A DNA stretch of 64,000 nt from Actinomadura parmotrematis (GCF_019458805.1 NZ_JAIBOA010000029.1:1-64000); one strand, 5' to 3'; counted from the stretch's first letter, positions 16,949 through 25,178 are shown. Numbers and translations are program-made. The notes: generated by a model from the letters alone, not told the origin.

Positions 16949-17107
16949 TCAGCCCAGCTCGCCGAGGAAGGTCGACAGCGATCCGGCCGCCGCGGCGAGC
17001 CCGCCCGCCGCGCGGTCCACGGCGCCCGCGGCGCCCCGCGGCTCGGAGATCATGTAGAAGGCCACGAAGGCGGCCGCCGCCCACGTGAGGTACTTCTTGG
17101 CCGGCAC
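16949..17107 (-). CDS. Small hydrophobic protein, 52 aa
   Basis: Reads VPAKKYLTWAAAAFVAFYMI, then a short polar part and an Ala/Gly-rich tail ending in FLGELG. One N-terminal membrane segment or uncleaved signal is likely. GTG start with GGGAGG six bases upstream. Third positions are GC-rich as in neighbouring genes, supporting real coding. It directly precedes the PH-domain gene, so the two are probably co-expressed. Confidence 0.7.
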   Translation of the reverse strand: MPAKKYLTWAAAAFVAFYMISEPRGAAGAVDRAAGGLAAAAGSLSTFLGELG

Positions 17108-17183
17108 GACTGCCTCCCGGAGAGCGGTGACCCAGCTGCCCGAAGCCAGTCTCGCACAGCGCGCATCCCCGGTGAAGCAACGG

Positions 17184-17498
17184 TCAGGGCGCGTTGCCGA
17201 GGCTGCTGCGCGGGCCGCGGCGCCGCTTCTCGGCGGCGACGGCGGCGAGCACCTGGAGGTGCCGGCGCGCGATGCGCTCCACGAGGCCGGGCGGCGCGCC
17301 GCCGGCGACCTCCAGGGCGCCGTGCCGGGCCGCCTCGACGCAGCGGCCGACGGTGTCCCGCTCGTGCACCCCCGCGAACTCCGCGGTGAGGCGCCGGCCG
17401 ACCTCCTCGATCGGGTCGACCTCCTCGATCGGGTCGGTCTCCCCGGCCGGGCCGGTCTCGTCGTGTCGCGGCAGTTCGCCGTTCTCATCGTGGGCCAT
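17184..17498 (-). CDS. Small helical protein, 104 aa
   Basis: Starts MAHDENGELPRHDETG with an acidic N terminus carrying the doublet DPIEEVDPIEEV, then a helical part, VGRRLTAEFAGVHERDTVGR, followed by PPGLVERIARRHLQVLAAVA. The second half resembles the three-helix dimerization domain found in small actinobacterial proteins; this is a weak match by eye. ATG start with GAGGAAG upstream. First of three short same-strand genes leading to the PH-domain gene. Function unknown. Confidence 0.65.
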   Translation of the reverse strand: MAHDENGELPRHDETGPAGETDPIEEVDPIEEVGRRLTAEFAGVHERDTVGRCVEAARHGALEVAGGAPPGLVERIARRHLQVLAAVAAEKRRRGPRSSLGNAP

Positions 17499-17622
17499 CA
17501 CGCTTCCTCGGCTGCTCGCACCGTGCCGGCCCGATGCCGTCCCCGCCTCGCCGGCCGGTGGAGGAACGATCCTGGCGTTCCGTTGCCGGGGTGATACCCA
17601 CGGTGATCCCCGCGCGAAACCG

Positions 17623-17665
17623 CGCGCCCCCGTCCCGCCTGCGCGGGCAGGGGCGCGGGGGCGCG
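17623..17665 (-). terminator. Hairpin after upp
   Basis: CGCGCCCCCG (17623-17632) pairs with CGGGGGCGCG (17656-17665); the loop can form an inner CCCGC/GCGGG stem. It follows the upp stop by 12 bases. Confidence 0.6.
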
Positions 17666-17677
17666 TCCGGGGAGGGG

Positions 17678-18316
17678 TCAGACGACCCCGTAGAGGCGGT
17701 CGCCGGCGTCGCCGAGGCCCGGGATGATGTAGCCGTTCCCGTCCAGGCGGTCGTCGATCGCGGCGGTGACGACGCGGATCGGCGCGCCCGTCCCCTCGAA
17801 CGCCTTCGCCAGGTGGTCCAGCCCCTCGGGCGCGGCGAGCAGGCAGAGCGCGGTGACGTCGTCGGCGCCCCGGTCCAGCAGCAGCTTGATCGCCGCGGCC
17901 AGCGTGCCGCCGGTGGCGAGCATCGGGTCGAGGACGTAGCACTGGCGGCCCGACAGGTCGTCCGGCAGCCGCGTCGCGTAGGTCTCGGCCTGCAGCGACC
18001 CCTCGTCGCGGACCATGCCGAGGAAGCCGACCTCGGCGGTCGGCAGCAGCCGCGTCATGCCGTCGAGCATGCCGAGGCCGGCCCGCAGGATCGGCACGAC
18101 GAGCGGCTTCGGGGCGGTGAGCTGGACGCCCTGCGCGGTCGCGACGGGAGTCGCCACCGTGGCGGGCGCCACGCGCACGTCGCGGGTGGCCTCGTAGGCC
18201 AGGAGCGTGACCAGCTCGTCGGCGAGCCGGCGGAACGTGGGCGAATCGGTGCGCTCGTCGCGGAGCGTCGTGAGCTTGTGCGCGACCAGCGGATGATCCA
18301 CGGCGTGGGTCTGCAT
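17678..18316 (-). CDS. upp: Uracil phosphoribosyltransferase
   Basis: 212 residues, usual length. Converts uracil and PRPP to UMP (pyrimidine salvage). The PRPP loop is YVLDPMLATGGTLAAAI (about 126-142), the uracil-binding C terminus is GYIIPGLGDAGDRLYG, and VPILRAGLGMLDGM is conserved. Appears leaderless: a TACGGT -10 lies six bases upstream of ATG. Divergent from the small gene at 18376. Confidence 0.97.
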   Translation of the reverse strand: MQTHAVDHPLVAHKLTTLRDERTDSPTFRRLADELVTLLAYEATRDVRVAPATVATPVATAQGVQLTAPKPLVVPILRAGLGMLDGMTRLLPTAEVGFLGMVRDEGSLQAETYATRLPDDLSGRQCYVLDPMLATGGTLAAAIKLLLDRGADDVTALCLLAAPEGLDHLAKAFEGTGAPIRVVTAAIDDRLDGNGYIIPGLGDAGDRLYGVV

Positions 18317-18322
18317 GCGCTC

Positions 18323-18328
18323 ACCGTA
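18323..18328 (-). promoter_or_regulatory. -10 element of upp, leaderless
   Basis: TACGGT (reverse strand) six bases upstream of the upp ATG; no Shine-Dalgarno sequence between them. Confidence 0.5.
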
Positions 18329-18375
18329 CCGGCGGCCGGCGGGTAGGACCGGCCCGGACCGGGCACGATGGAGGC

Positions 18376-18645
18376 ATGGACATGCGCGTGCACGACCATG
18401 CCGGCCAGCGCCGCGAGCTCGCCGACCGCGTCCGGGAGTCGGCGCCCGACCCGCCCGGGGAGACCGCCGACGCCCTCGCCGGCGACCTGTCGCCCGAGGA
18501 GGTCCGCGAGCGCCGCCGGCGCCGCGCCCGGTTCCTGCGCGAGCTCGCCGAGGCGCGCGAGCTGCGCGAGCGGGTGACGCCGCACCGCTCCCGCCGGGCC
18601 CGCATCCACGCCGCCCTCCGGCACCGGACCTTTCGTATCAACTGA
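18376..18645 (+). CDS. Hypothetical charged protein, 89 aa
   Basis: Arg/Glu-rich helical protein with a stretch EEVRERRRRRARFLRELAEA, no signal or membrane segment. Two starts are possible: ATG at 18376, six bases after a CACGAT -10-like element (leaderless), or the ATG two codons later, which has GGAGG seven bases before it. Divergent from upp. Not recognised as a named family. Confidence 0.6.
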   Translation: MDMRVHDHAGQRRELADRVRESAPDPPGETADALAGDLSPEEVRERRRRRARFLRELAEARELRERVTPHRSRRARIHAALRHRTFRIN

Positions 18646-18779
18646 TCGTTATCGGGTAGGTTCGTCCGGCGGTGCCAGCGGGGCACCGTGCTCTCGCGCC
18701 GGCGGCGGTTTTCGGCGATGAGGGACGCGAGGGCGCGCTGCATCTGCGACCATGCCCTGGCAGGTAACGCGCCGGTGGG

Positions 18780-19274
18780 GTGGACATGACCGATGTTGAC
18801 GAGGCGGAGGACTTCGCCGTCGTGGTGTACCGGGAGGACGACCGGCTCGACGCCGAGATCCTCCCCGTCGCGCTGACCGAGGACCTGGACGGCCTGGTCC
18901 ACGCGCTGCGCCAGCAGCCGAGCCTCGGCGGCACGATCGGGCTCGTCGCGGTCGGCGACGACTTCTTCGTCGCGCTGCGGCTGCTCGGCGACGAGACGAT
19001 GGTGTTCCTGTCGGACGTCACCGCCTCGGTCGACTGGCCGCTCGCCCGCCAGGTGCTGGAGTACCTCGACATCCCCGTCCCCGACGACGAGGAGCTCGAC
19101 CAGGTGCTGCCGGTCGGCGACATGTCGATCTTCGCCGACCTGGGGCTGGACGAGATGGAGCTCGGCGCCATCTCCGGCGACCTGGACCTGTACCCCGACG
19201 AGATGCTGATGAGCATCGCCGGGCGGCTCGGCTTCGCGCCCGCCTTCAAGCGCGCCCTCGACACCGTCGGCTGA
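18780..19274 (+). CDS. TadA-associated protein, copy 1
   Basis: 164-residue acidic protein of the tRNA adenosine deaminase-associated family found before tadA in actinobacteria. Pattern: FAVVVYREDDRLDAEILPVA, ALRQQPSLGGTIGLVAVGDDFFVALRL, FLSDVTASVDWPLARQVLEYLD, GDMSIFADLGLDEMELGAIS, then a C-terminal DEMLMSIAGRLGF. Start given as GTG; the ATG two codons later is equally possible. Function not known; position suggests a role with TadA or tRNA-Arg maturation. Confidence 0.85.
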   Translation: MDMTDVDEAEDFAVVVYREDDRLDAEILPVALTEDLDGLVHALRQQPSLGGTIGLVAVGDDFFVALRLLGDETMVFLSDVTASVDWPLARQVLEYLDIPVPDDEELDQVLPVGDMSIFADLGLDEMELGAISGDLDLYPDEMLMSIAGRLGFAPAFKRALDTVG

Positions 19275-19332
19275 CCCCGCCGCCCGCCGGTGCCCGCCCC
19301 GCGGGGGGTGTGCCCGCGGCGCGCCGGTGGGC

Positions 19333-19338
19333 CACAAT
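19333..19338 (+). promoter_or_regulatory. Possible -10 element, leaderless
   Basis: CACAAT six bases before the GTG start of the second TadA-associated gene. Weaker match than the other leaderless promoters here. Confidence 0.35.
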
Positions 19339-19344
19339 GTCCCC

Positions 19345-19782
19345 GTGCCCTACTTCGCCGCCGTGTTCTCCCGCACCGCCCAGGGCTGGGTCGGCACCGA
19401 GCCCGAGCTCGCCGAGGCCGAGAGCGTCGACGACGTCGCCGACCAGCTCCGCGAGGCCGCCGTGGAGACCTACGGCGAGTCGGTCGTCCTGCTGGTCGAG
19501 CAGGACGACGACTGGTTCGGCGTCGTCCGCCTCGACGGCCAGGGCGACCCGCGCGCGTACGTGTCGACCGTCCGCGACGACGGCCTCGCCGGGCTGCTGC
19601 GCGAGCTGGCCGGCGACGCCGCGGACGGCGCCCCGGGCGGCGACCCCGCGCTGCTGGAGGACCTCGGCGTGTCCGCCGAGCGCCTCGGCGACCTCGGCGA
19701 CCGCGCCCTGCCGAGCGACGCGCTCGTCACCGTCGCCGAGCTCGCCGGGTTCGCCGAGGAGTTCGACCGGCTGCGCGACTGA
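19345..19782 (+). CDS. TadA-associated protein, copy 2
   Basis: 145 residues, a divergent paralogue of the preceding gene: VPYFAAVFSRTAQGWVGTEP, then VVLLVEQDDDWFGVVRLDGQGDPRAYVSTV and a C-terminal LPSDALVTVAELAGFAEEFD. The start is a GTG with a possible -10 six bases upstream. It ends six bases before tadA, so the two are probably translated from the same message. Actinobacterial tadA loci often have one such gene; two in tandem suggests a duplication with divergence. Confidence 0.8.
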   Translation: MPYFAAVFSRTAQGWVGTEPELAEAESVDDVADQLREAAVETYGESVVLLVEQDDDWFGVVRLDGQGDPRAYVSTVRDDGLAGLLRELAGDAADGAPGGDPALLEDLGVSAERLGDLGDRALPSDALVTVAELAGFAEEFDRLRD

Positions 19783-19788
19783 CCCGCC

Positions 19789-20271
19789 GTGCCCGTGGAC
19801 GAGCCGGTGACCGATCTCACCCTCCGCCCCGCGATGCGGCGCGCCCTGGACGAGGCGCGCCGCGCGGGCGAGGCCGGCGACGTGCCCGTCGGCGCCGTCG
19901 TCCTCGGCCCGGACGGCGCCGTCCTCGGCACCGGCCGCAACGACCGCGAGGAGACCGGCGACCCGACCGGCCACGCCGAGATCGTCGCGATGCGGCGCGC
20001 CGCCGCCGCGCTCGGCGAGTGGCGCCTGGCGGGCTGCACCCTCGTGGTGACCCTGGAGCCCTGCACGATGTGCGCGGGCGCCGCCGTGCAGGCCCGCGTC
20101 GCCCGCATCGCCTACGGCGCGGCGGACGCGAAGGCCGGCGCGGTCGGCTCCCTCTGGGACGTCGTCCGCGACCGCCGCCTGAACCACCGCCCCGAGGTGA
20201 TCTCGGAGGTGCTCGCCGACGAGTGCGCCGCGCTGCTTATCGAGTTCTTCACCACCCGCAGAGTCCGGTAA
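19789..20271 (+). CDS. tadA: tRNA-specific adenosine deaminase
   Basis: 160 residues. Deaminates wobble A34 to inosine in tRNA-Arg(ACG). Zinc-site motifs are intact: HAE (His62, Glu64) and PCTMC (Cys92, Cys95). The end EVLADECAALLIEFFTTRR matches the family C-terminal helix. GTG start six bases after the upstream gene. tRNA-Ser follows 10 bases after the stop, and both may come from one region of transcription. Confidence 0.95.
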   Translation: MPVDEPVTDLTLRPAMRRALDEARRAGEAGDVPVGAVVLGPDGAVLGTGRNDREETGDPTGHAEIVAMRRAAAALGEWRLAGCTLVVTLEPCTMCAGAAVQARVARIAYGAADAKAGAVGSLWDVVRDRRLNHRPEVISEVLADECAALLIEFFTTRRVR

Positions 20272-20281
20272 GCTCCTCCAC

Positions 20282-20369
20282 GGTGGTGTCGCCTAGTGGA
20301 CGAGGGCGCACGCCTCGAAAGCGTGTGAAGTGCAAGCTTCCGTGGGTTCGAATCCCACCACCACCGCCA
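20282..20369 (+). tRNA. tRNA-Ser (CGA)
   Basis: 88-base class II tRNA. Acceptor GGTGGTG pairs with CACCACC, discriminator G, CCA encoded. Anticodon loop CTCGAAA gives CGA at 20316-20318. T arm GGGTTCGAATCCC. Confidence 0.97.
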
Positions 20370-20370
20370 T

Positions 20371-20414
20371 CGGCGAAGGCCGCGGTCTCAACGGAGACCG
20401 CGGCCCTCGCCGTT
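20371..20414 (+). terminator. Intrinsic terminator after tRNA-Ser
   Basis: Strong stem GGCCGCGGTCTC (20378-20389) / GAGACCGCGGCC (20394-20405), extended by CGGCGA/TCGCCG outside, followed by TTT. Confidence 0.8.
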
Positions 20415-20500
20415 TCAGGGGTGCAGGGGGACGCTGCCGCGGAACGCGCCGGCGGCGGTCTCGGCGGGGGCGCCCCGCGTCGAACCGGCCGGAGAAGGGA

Positions 20501-21373
20501 TCAGCCGACGGTGACGAGGGCGACGCCGGCGGCGGCGACGCCGAGGCCGACGCGCTGGATGGCGCGCAGCCGCTCGCTGTAGGCGATGCGGGCGAGCAGC
20601 ACGGTGATCGCCGGGTAGAGGGAGGTCAGCACGGCGGCGAGGCTGAGCAGGCCCGACTGGGCGGCCGCGAAGTACAGGGCGTTGGCGCCGCCGTCGAGCA
20701 GGCCGGACGCGAGCGCGAGGACGAGCGCCGGGCGGCCGAGGTCGCGAAAGCGGGGGCCGGGGACGCCGCCGCGCAGGCGGACCGCGACGGCGAGCGCGAC
20801 CGCGACGGCGAGGAGGTTGCCGGCGCGGGCGCCGACGACGGGCCAGAGGCCCGCGCCGTCCCCGGCGGCCTTCAGCAGCACGAAGAACACGCCGAAGCAG
20901 GCGCCCGACACGAGCGCCATGAGCGGGCCGCTGTCGAGGGGGCCGCCGCCGCCCTCCGCGCGCTCGCCGGCCGGTTCCATGCTGACCAGGCCGATCGCCA
21001 GGAGGCAGAGCAGCACCCCGGCGATCGCGACCGGGTCCAGGCGCTCGCCGCGCGCCACCCCGACGAGGACGGGCAGCACGGCGGCGGCGAGCGCCGACAC
21101 CGGCGCGACGACGCTCATCGGGCCGCGCGCGAGGGCGCGGTAGAAGGTGAGCAGCCCGGCGCCGCCCGCGACGCCGCCCGCGGTGCCGGCGGCGACGGCG
21201 GGCGCGGCCGGGGCGCCGCCCGCGGCGACCGCCATCACGACGAGGACGGCGAGGCCGACCGGGACGCTCAGCGTGACGGCGCGGAGCGCCCCGGCGCGGC
21301 GCGCGGCCGAGCCGCCGAAGAAGTCGGCGGTCCCGTAGAGCAGCGCGGACAGCAGGGCGAGGGCGGCGGCCAT
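20501..21373 (-). CDS. EamA/DMT-type transporter
   Basis: 290-residue membrane protein with ten predicted helices in two EamA halves (LLYGTADFFGGSAARRAG.. and ALVSGACFGVFFVLLKAAGDGAG). Probably exports a small metabolite such as an amino acid; substrate not inferable. Its ATG overlaps the stop of the upstream B3/B4 gene (ATGA), so the two are co-translated. The divergent XRE-cupin gene is the likely regulator. Confidence 0.9.
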   Translation of the reverse strand: MAAALALLSALLYGTADFFGGSAARRAGALRAVTLSVPVGLAVLVVMAVAAGGAPAAPAVAAGTAGGVAGGAGLLTFYRALARGPMSVVAPVSALAAAVLPVLVGVARGERLDPVAIAGVLLCLLAIGLVSMEPAGERAEGGGGPLDSGPLMALVSGACFGVFFVLLKAAGDGAGLWPVVGARAGNLLAVAVALAVAVRLRGGVPGPRFRDLGRPALVLALASGLLDGGANALYFAAAQSGLLSLAAVLTSLYPAITVLLARIAYSERLRAIQRVGLGVAAAGVALVTVG

Positions 21374-22038
21374 CAGGGCGCCTCGACCAGCCGCGCGGCG
21401 ATCCGGGCGTCCGGGGAGATCTCGCGGAGGCGGGCGGCGAGCTCGTCGCCGGCCTCGCGGAGGCGCTCGCGGCCGTAGGGGGCGAGGGTCTCCAGCAGGA
21501 ACAGCGCGTCGGCGGTGTCCTCGGTGATGCGGGTGCGCACGCACTGCCGCCAGTTCCAGCGGCGGCAGGTGACGCCCGCGTCGTCGCGCCAGACGACCTC
21601 GCCGGGCGCGGGGTGCTCGACGGCGGGCTCGCCGCCCGCGACGGTGTCGAAGTCCTCCTCACCGGTGGCGCGGACGAGGCGCGCCGGGCCCCGGTAGGCG
21701 GCGAGGTCCTCGCCGCCGACGGGCAGCGCGCGGGCGACCGAGACGGCGTTGTAGGCGTCCACGACCAGGTTGACCTGCGGCAGCGCGCCGGCGCGGCGGA
21801 TCAGCGCGTCCATCGAGGGGCGGGTGCGCTGCGGCTTGGCGCCGAAGGCCCGGTAGGCCTCGCGCCAGGCGTCCAGGTGCGGGTCCTCGGGGTCGGCGCT
21901 CTTCGCGGCGTCGGCGAGCCAGGCCGCCGAGCGGGCGTCGCTCGGTCCGCCGGTCAGGCCGTGCGCGGTGACGGCGAGGACGGCGTAGTCGGGACGCAGC
22001 GCGTACACGGCGGCGTCGACGGTGATCTCGTCGGGCAT
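21373..22038 (-). CDS. B3/B4 tRNA-binding domain protein
   Basis: 221 residues, a free-standing B3/B4 domain like the editing domain of phenylalanyl-tRNA synthetase beta. Key segments: AWREAYRAFGAKPQRTRPSMDALIRRAG, LPQVNLVVDAYNAVSVARALPVGGEDL, and EVVWRDDAGVTCRRWNWRQC. Such proteins may clear mischarged tRNA or bind amino acids; in actinobacteria they often sit with an EamA exporter and an XRE-cupin regulator, exactly as here. Confidence 0.92.
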   Translation of the reverse strand: MPDEITVDAAVYALRPDYAVLAVTAHGLTGGPSDARSAAWLADAAKSADPEDPHLDAWREAYRAFGAKPQRTRPSMDALIRRAGALPQVNLVVDAYNAVSVARALPVGGEDLAAYRGPARLVRATGEEDFDTVAGGEPAVEHPAPGEVVWRDDAGVTCRRWNWRQCVRTRITEDTADALFLLETLAPYGRERLREAGDELAARLREISPDARIAARLVEAP

Positions 22039-22075
22039 CGGTGGTTCCCTCCCCCGGACCGCGGCTCCCGCGCGG

Positions 22076-22105
22076 TCATTTCATTGAACTACATATAGCA
22101 TTGAG
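22076..22105. promoter_or_regulatory. AT-rich direct repeat in divergent promoter
   Basis: The element CATTGA occurs at 22082-22087 and 22099-22104, 17 bases apart, around CTACATATAG. It lies midway between the divergent B3/B4 and XRE-cupin genes and is the only AT-rich stretch there. Candidate operator for the XRE-cupin protein. Confidence 0.45.
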
Positions 22106-22140
22106 TCGACCGGAAGCGGGAATCGCGGGAGGCGGGGCGC

Positions 22141-22716
22141 ATGGCGGACGGCGGGGCGGAGCGGGGGGCGGTCGGCGAGGCCGTCGCGCGGAAGGTGCGG
22201 GCGCTCCGCGCCGGGCACGGCTGGAGCCTGGACGAGCTCGCCGGCCGCGCCGGGGTGAGCAAGGGCATGCTCGTCGGCCTGGAGCAGGGCCGCGGCAACC
22301 CCAACCTCAGCACGCTCGTGCGGATCTCCGAGGCGCTCGGGGTGCCGCTCACCCGCCTCGTGCAGGCCGAGGAGGAGCCGGCCGTGCGGCTGTTCCCGCC
22401 GTCCCGGCAGGTGGTGCTCTGGGAGGGCGCGCACGGCGGGACCGGCACGCTGCTCGCCGGCAGCGACCCGCGGCCCTCGCTGGAGCTCTGGACGTGGGAC
22501 CTGCGGCCCGGCGAGCTGCGCGACAGCGACGCCCACGCCCCCGGCGTCAAGGAGATCGTGCACGTGCGGGAAGGCGTGCTGACGCTGCGCGTGGACGGCG
22601 CCGCCGAGCGGCTCGACGCCGGTACGGCGGCGGTTTTCGCGGGCGACCGCCCGCACGGCTACGGAAACGACACCGGCCTCCCCACCCGTTTCGTGCTGAC
22701 CGTTCTGGACCCCTGA
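22141..22716 (+). CDS. XRE regulator with cupin domain
   Basis: 191 residues: HTH (about 14-68, VRALRAGHGWSLDELAGRAGVSKGMLVGLEQGRGNPNLSTLVRI in pieces) and a C-terminal cupin (VKEIVHVREGVLTLRVDG, LDAGTAAVFAGDRPHGYGN) that would bind a small ligand. ATG start with GGGAGG upstream. Divergent from the B3/B4-EamA operon, which it probably controls in response to the exported compound. Confidence 0.92.
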   Translation: MADGGAERGAVGEAVARKVRALRAGHGWSLDELAGRAGVSKGMLVGLEQGRGNPNLSTLVRISEALGVPLTRLVQAEEEPAVRLFPPSRQVVLWEGAHGGTGTLLAGSDPRPSLELWTWDLRPGELRDSDAHAPGVKEIVHVREGVLTLRVDGAAERLDAGTAAVFAGDRPHGYGNDTGLPTRFVLTVLDP

Positions 22717-22874
22717 ACCGGGACGTCCCGCCCGCCGTCGTCCATATCGGAGACTTCGTGGAGCCGGGGGGTGCGCGTCTTGGTTGAATGGGAGGGCGGA
22801 CGCTCGTCAGGTGCCGGCCCGCGCCCGGCGGTCGTCCCCGACGGGCTCCCACCCAGAGCTGAGGGGCGGCAGGT

Positions 22875-23912
22875 GTGAGGCGAGAGCAGACCCAGCGCCA
22901 TCCGCGGGTCACCGGCACCATGCTGGCGCTCCCGGCGGGCGCCGCCGCCTGGCGGGCCGTCGCCCCGCCCGCCGTGCCCGGCCCGCACCTGCTGAGCGGC
23001 GTCGCCGCGGTGTCGGCCACCGAGGCGTGGGCCGTCGGCAACGCCGGTCAGGCCCCGCTCGCCGCCCGCTGGGACGGCGCCTCCTGGACGGTGCCGCCCG
23101 GCGCCCCGGTGAACCCCGGGCTCGCCGGGGCGTCCCTCCAGGACGTCGCCGTCCTCGCCGCCGGCCGCGCCGTCGCCGTCGGCGGCGGCCACGACCGGCT
23201 CGCGGGCGCCGAGGTCCCGCTGCTGCACGAGTGGGACGGCGCGGCCTGGACGGCGTGGGACGGCGGCGGCCCCGGCCGGGTGCTGACCGGCGTCGCCACG
23301 GCCGGCGACGAGGTGTGGGCCGTCGGGCACGGCTTCCCGTGGGGCGGGGCCGAGGGGCCGCTCGTGCTGCACCGGGCGGACGGCGGCTGGCGGCCGGTGC
23401 CCGTCCCGGCGGTGCCGCGGGGGCGGCTGCTCGCGGTGTCGGGCACCGCGCCCGACGACGTGTGGGCCGTCGGCGCCGCCGACCGGGCCGCCCTCGTCCT
23501 GCACTACGACGGCCGCGCCTGGCGCCGGACCCCCGTCCCGGCGCTGCGCGCGCCGCTCGCCGACGTGGCGGCGGTGTCGCGGACCGAGGCGTGGGCCGTC
23601 GGCCGCGACCAGGTGCTGCGCTGGAACGGCCGCCGCTGGACGCGGGTGAAGGCCCCGGTGACCGGCGCGAACACGGTGACGGCGGCGTCCGGCACGGTGT
23701 GGGTCGCGGGCGGCGGCGGCGAGCTGGCCCGCTTCGACGGCCGCGCCTGGACGCGCGACGCGTCGGCCGCGCCGCCGTTCGGCGCGGCGGCCGTCTGGCT
23801 GGCGTCGGCCTCGGACCCGGGCGGCGTCTGGCTCGCCGGCACCCGCCAGGTCGCCGATCCCGAGGCCCCCGGCGGCGCCCCCTCCGTCCCCGCCCGCACC
23901 GCCGACGGCTGA
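22875..23912 (+). CDS. Seven-repeat beta-propeller protein
   Basis: 345 residues built from about seven repeats of the form xxWAVGxx...LxxxDGxxWxxxPVP (for example EAWAVGNAGQ, EVWAVGHGFP, DVWAVGAADR, EAWAVGRDQV, TVWVAGGGGE, GVWLAGTRQV). This predicts a seven-bladed propeller. I see no convincing signal peptide: the N terminus is RREQTQRHPRVTGTMLALPA. GTG start. Not recognised as a named enzyme; propellers of this kind often bind ligands or proteins. Convergent with the clamp gene, with only 34 bases between. Confidence 0.75.
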   Translation: MRREQTQRHPRVTGTMLALPAGAAAWRAVAPPAVPGPHLLSGVAAVSATEAWAVGNAGQAPLAARWDGASWTVPPGAPVNPGLAGASLQDVAVLAAGRAVAVGGGHDRLAGAEVPLLHEWDGAAWTAWDGGGPGRVLTGVATAGDEVWAVGHGFPWGGAEGPLVLHRADGGWRPVPVPAVPRGRLLAVSGTAPDDVWAVGAADRAALVLHYDGRAWRRTPVPALRAPLADVAAVSRTEAWAVGRDQVLRWNGRRWTRVKAPVTGANTVTAASGTVWVAGGGGELARFDGRAWTRDASAAPPFGAAAVWLASASDPGGVWLAGTRQVADPEAPGGAPSVPARTADG

Positions 23913-23946
23913 CCGGCCCGGCGGGCACGCCGGCCCGTGCGGCGCG

Positions 23947-25098
23947 TCAGCCCGTGAGGCGGACCGGCATGGCCAGGTAGCGGAAGCCGGTGTCGGCGTC
24001 GTCGTCGGGTTCCCCGTCGCCGTCCGGGTCGGGGATGCCGGTGAGGAGGGCGGCCTTGGTGGGGCCGGTGCACTCCAGGCGGACGCGGGCGGTGGCCAGG
24101 GCGTTGAGCCCGTCCAGGAGGTACTGGGGGCTGAAGGCGATGTCGACGTCGTCGCCGACGATGTCGGCGGCGACGGCCTCGCGGGCGCGGGCGGCGTCGC
24201 CGGTGGCGGCGCGGACCTGGACCTGGCCGCCGGTGAAGTCGAGGCGGACGGGCGTGCCGCGCTCGGCGACGAGCGCGACGCGCTTCACCGCCTCCACCAG
24301 CGGGACGCGGGCGATGGCGACGGTGGTGGACCAGGTGCCGGTGAGGCGGGACCGGTAGTCGATGTACTGCTCGTCCAGCAGCCGGGTCGTCATGCTGCGG
24401 CCGCCGCCCGACACGCCGATGAGGGTGTCGGCGGTGCCGGTGAGGTCGATGGCGACCTCCGCGCCGGGCCGGATGGCCTTGGCGGTGTCGGCGAGGGTGC
24501 GGGCCGGGACGACGACGCCCGCGGTGAAGCCGTCCGCGGCCGGCGACCAGCCGATCTCGACGGCGGCGATGCGGTACCGGTCGGTGCAGGCGAGGCGGAG
24601 GGCGGGGCCGTCGAAGTCCATCCGGACGCCGGTCAGCATCGGCAGCGTGTCGTCGCGGCCGGCGGCCGGGACGACCTGCGCGACGGCGGCGGCGAACGCC
24701 TCGCCGGGCACCGTCCCGGCGGGGGCGGGCGCCTCGGGCAGCGTCGGGTAGTCCTCGACCGGCATGATCTGCAGGCCGAACTCGGCGCTGCCGCACCGCA
24801 CCTCGACCTCCGAGCCCTTGGCGGCGACCTCGACGGCGCCGCCCGCGGGCAGGCTGCGCACGATGTCGGCGAGCAGCCGCCCCGACACCAGGACCCGGCC
24901 GGGCTGCACCACCTCGGCGTCGAACTCGGCGCGCGCCGACATCTCGTAGTCGAAGCCGGCGACCGCCATCCGCCCCTCGCCGGCGCTCTCCACGAGCATC
25001 CCGGCGAGGACCGGCAGCGCGGGCCGCGCGGGCAGGCTGCGCGCCGCCCACGCGACCGCGTCGGCGAGCGCCTGGCGCTCCGCCCGGAACTCGACCAT
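23947..25098 (-). CDS. DNA polymerase III beta-type sliding clamp
   Basis: 383 residues with the three-domain clamp layout: MVEFRAERQALADAVAWAARSLPARPALPVLAGML (in pieces), GVRMDFDGPALRLACTDRYRIA, LLDEQYIDYRSRL and the C-terminal MPVRLTG. It would tether polymerases to DNA. The usual dnaN lies beside dnaA and recF near the origin; this gene has neither neighbour and stands next to ogt and ada-alkA. I infer a second clamp, perhaps for damage tolerance, and have left the symbol empty. An unusual acidic insert DPDGDGEPDDDADTG precedes the last strand. A damage-type promoter lies upstream. Confidence 0.88.
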   Translation of the reverse strand: MVEFRAERQALADAVAWAARSLPARPALPVLAGMLVESAGEGRMAVAGFDYEMSARAEFDAEVVQPGRVLVSGRLLADIVRSLPAGGAVEVAAKGSEVEVRCGSAEFGLQIMPVEDYPTLPEAPAPAGTVPGEAFAAAVAQVVPAAGRDDTLPMLTGVRMDFDGPALRLACTDRYRIAAVEIGWSPAADGFTAGVVVPARTLADTAKAIRPGAEVAIDLTGTADTLIGVSGGGRSMTTRLLDEQYIDYRSRLTGTWSTTVAIARVPLVEAVKRVALVAERGTPVRLDFTGGQVQVRAATGDAARAREAVAADIVGDDVDIAFSPQYLLDGLNALATARVRLECTGPTKAALLTGIPDPDGDGEPDDDADTGFRYLAMPVRLTG

Positions 25099-25139
25099 GG
25101 CCGGCCTCCTCTGCTGGATCGGTCGTGCGTCCGTCTCCG

Positions 25140-25162
25140 ACGGTAGCCGCGACCTCTGACAT
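25140..25162 (-). promoter_or_regulatory. PafBC/RecA-NDp-like promoter of clamp gene
   Basis: On the reverse strand ATGTCAGAG, eight bases, then TACCGT. This fits the mycobacterial LexA-independent damage promoter pattern (tTGTCRgtg-N8-TAnnnT). It is 42 bases upstream of the start codon. A 14-base stretch covering the first element is repeated exactly upstream of dnaB. Confidence 0.55.
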
Positions 25163-25178
25163 TCCCGCCGAGCGGCCG

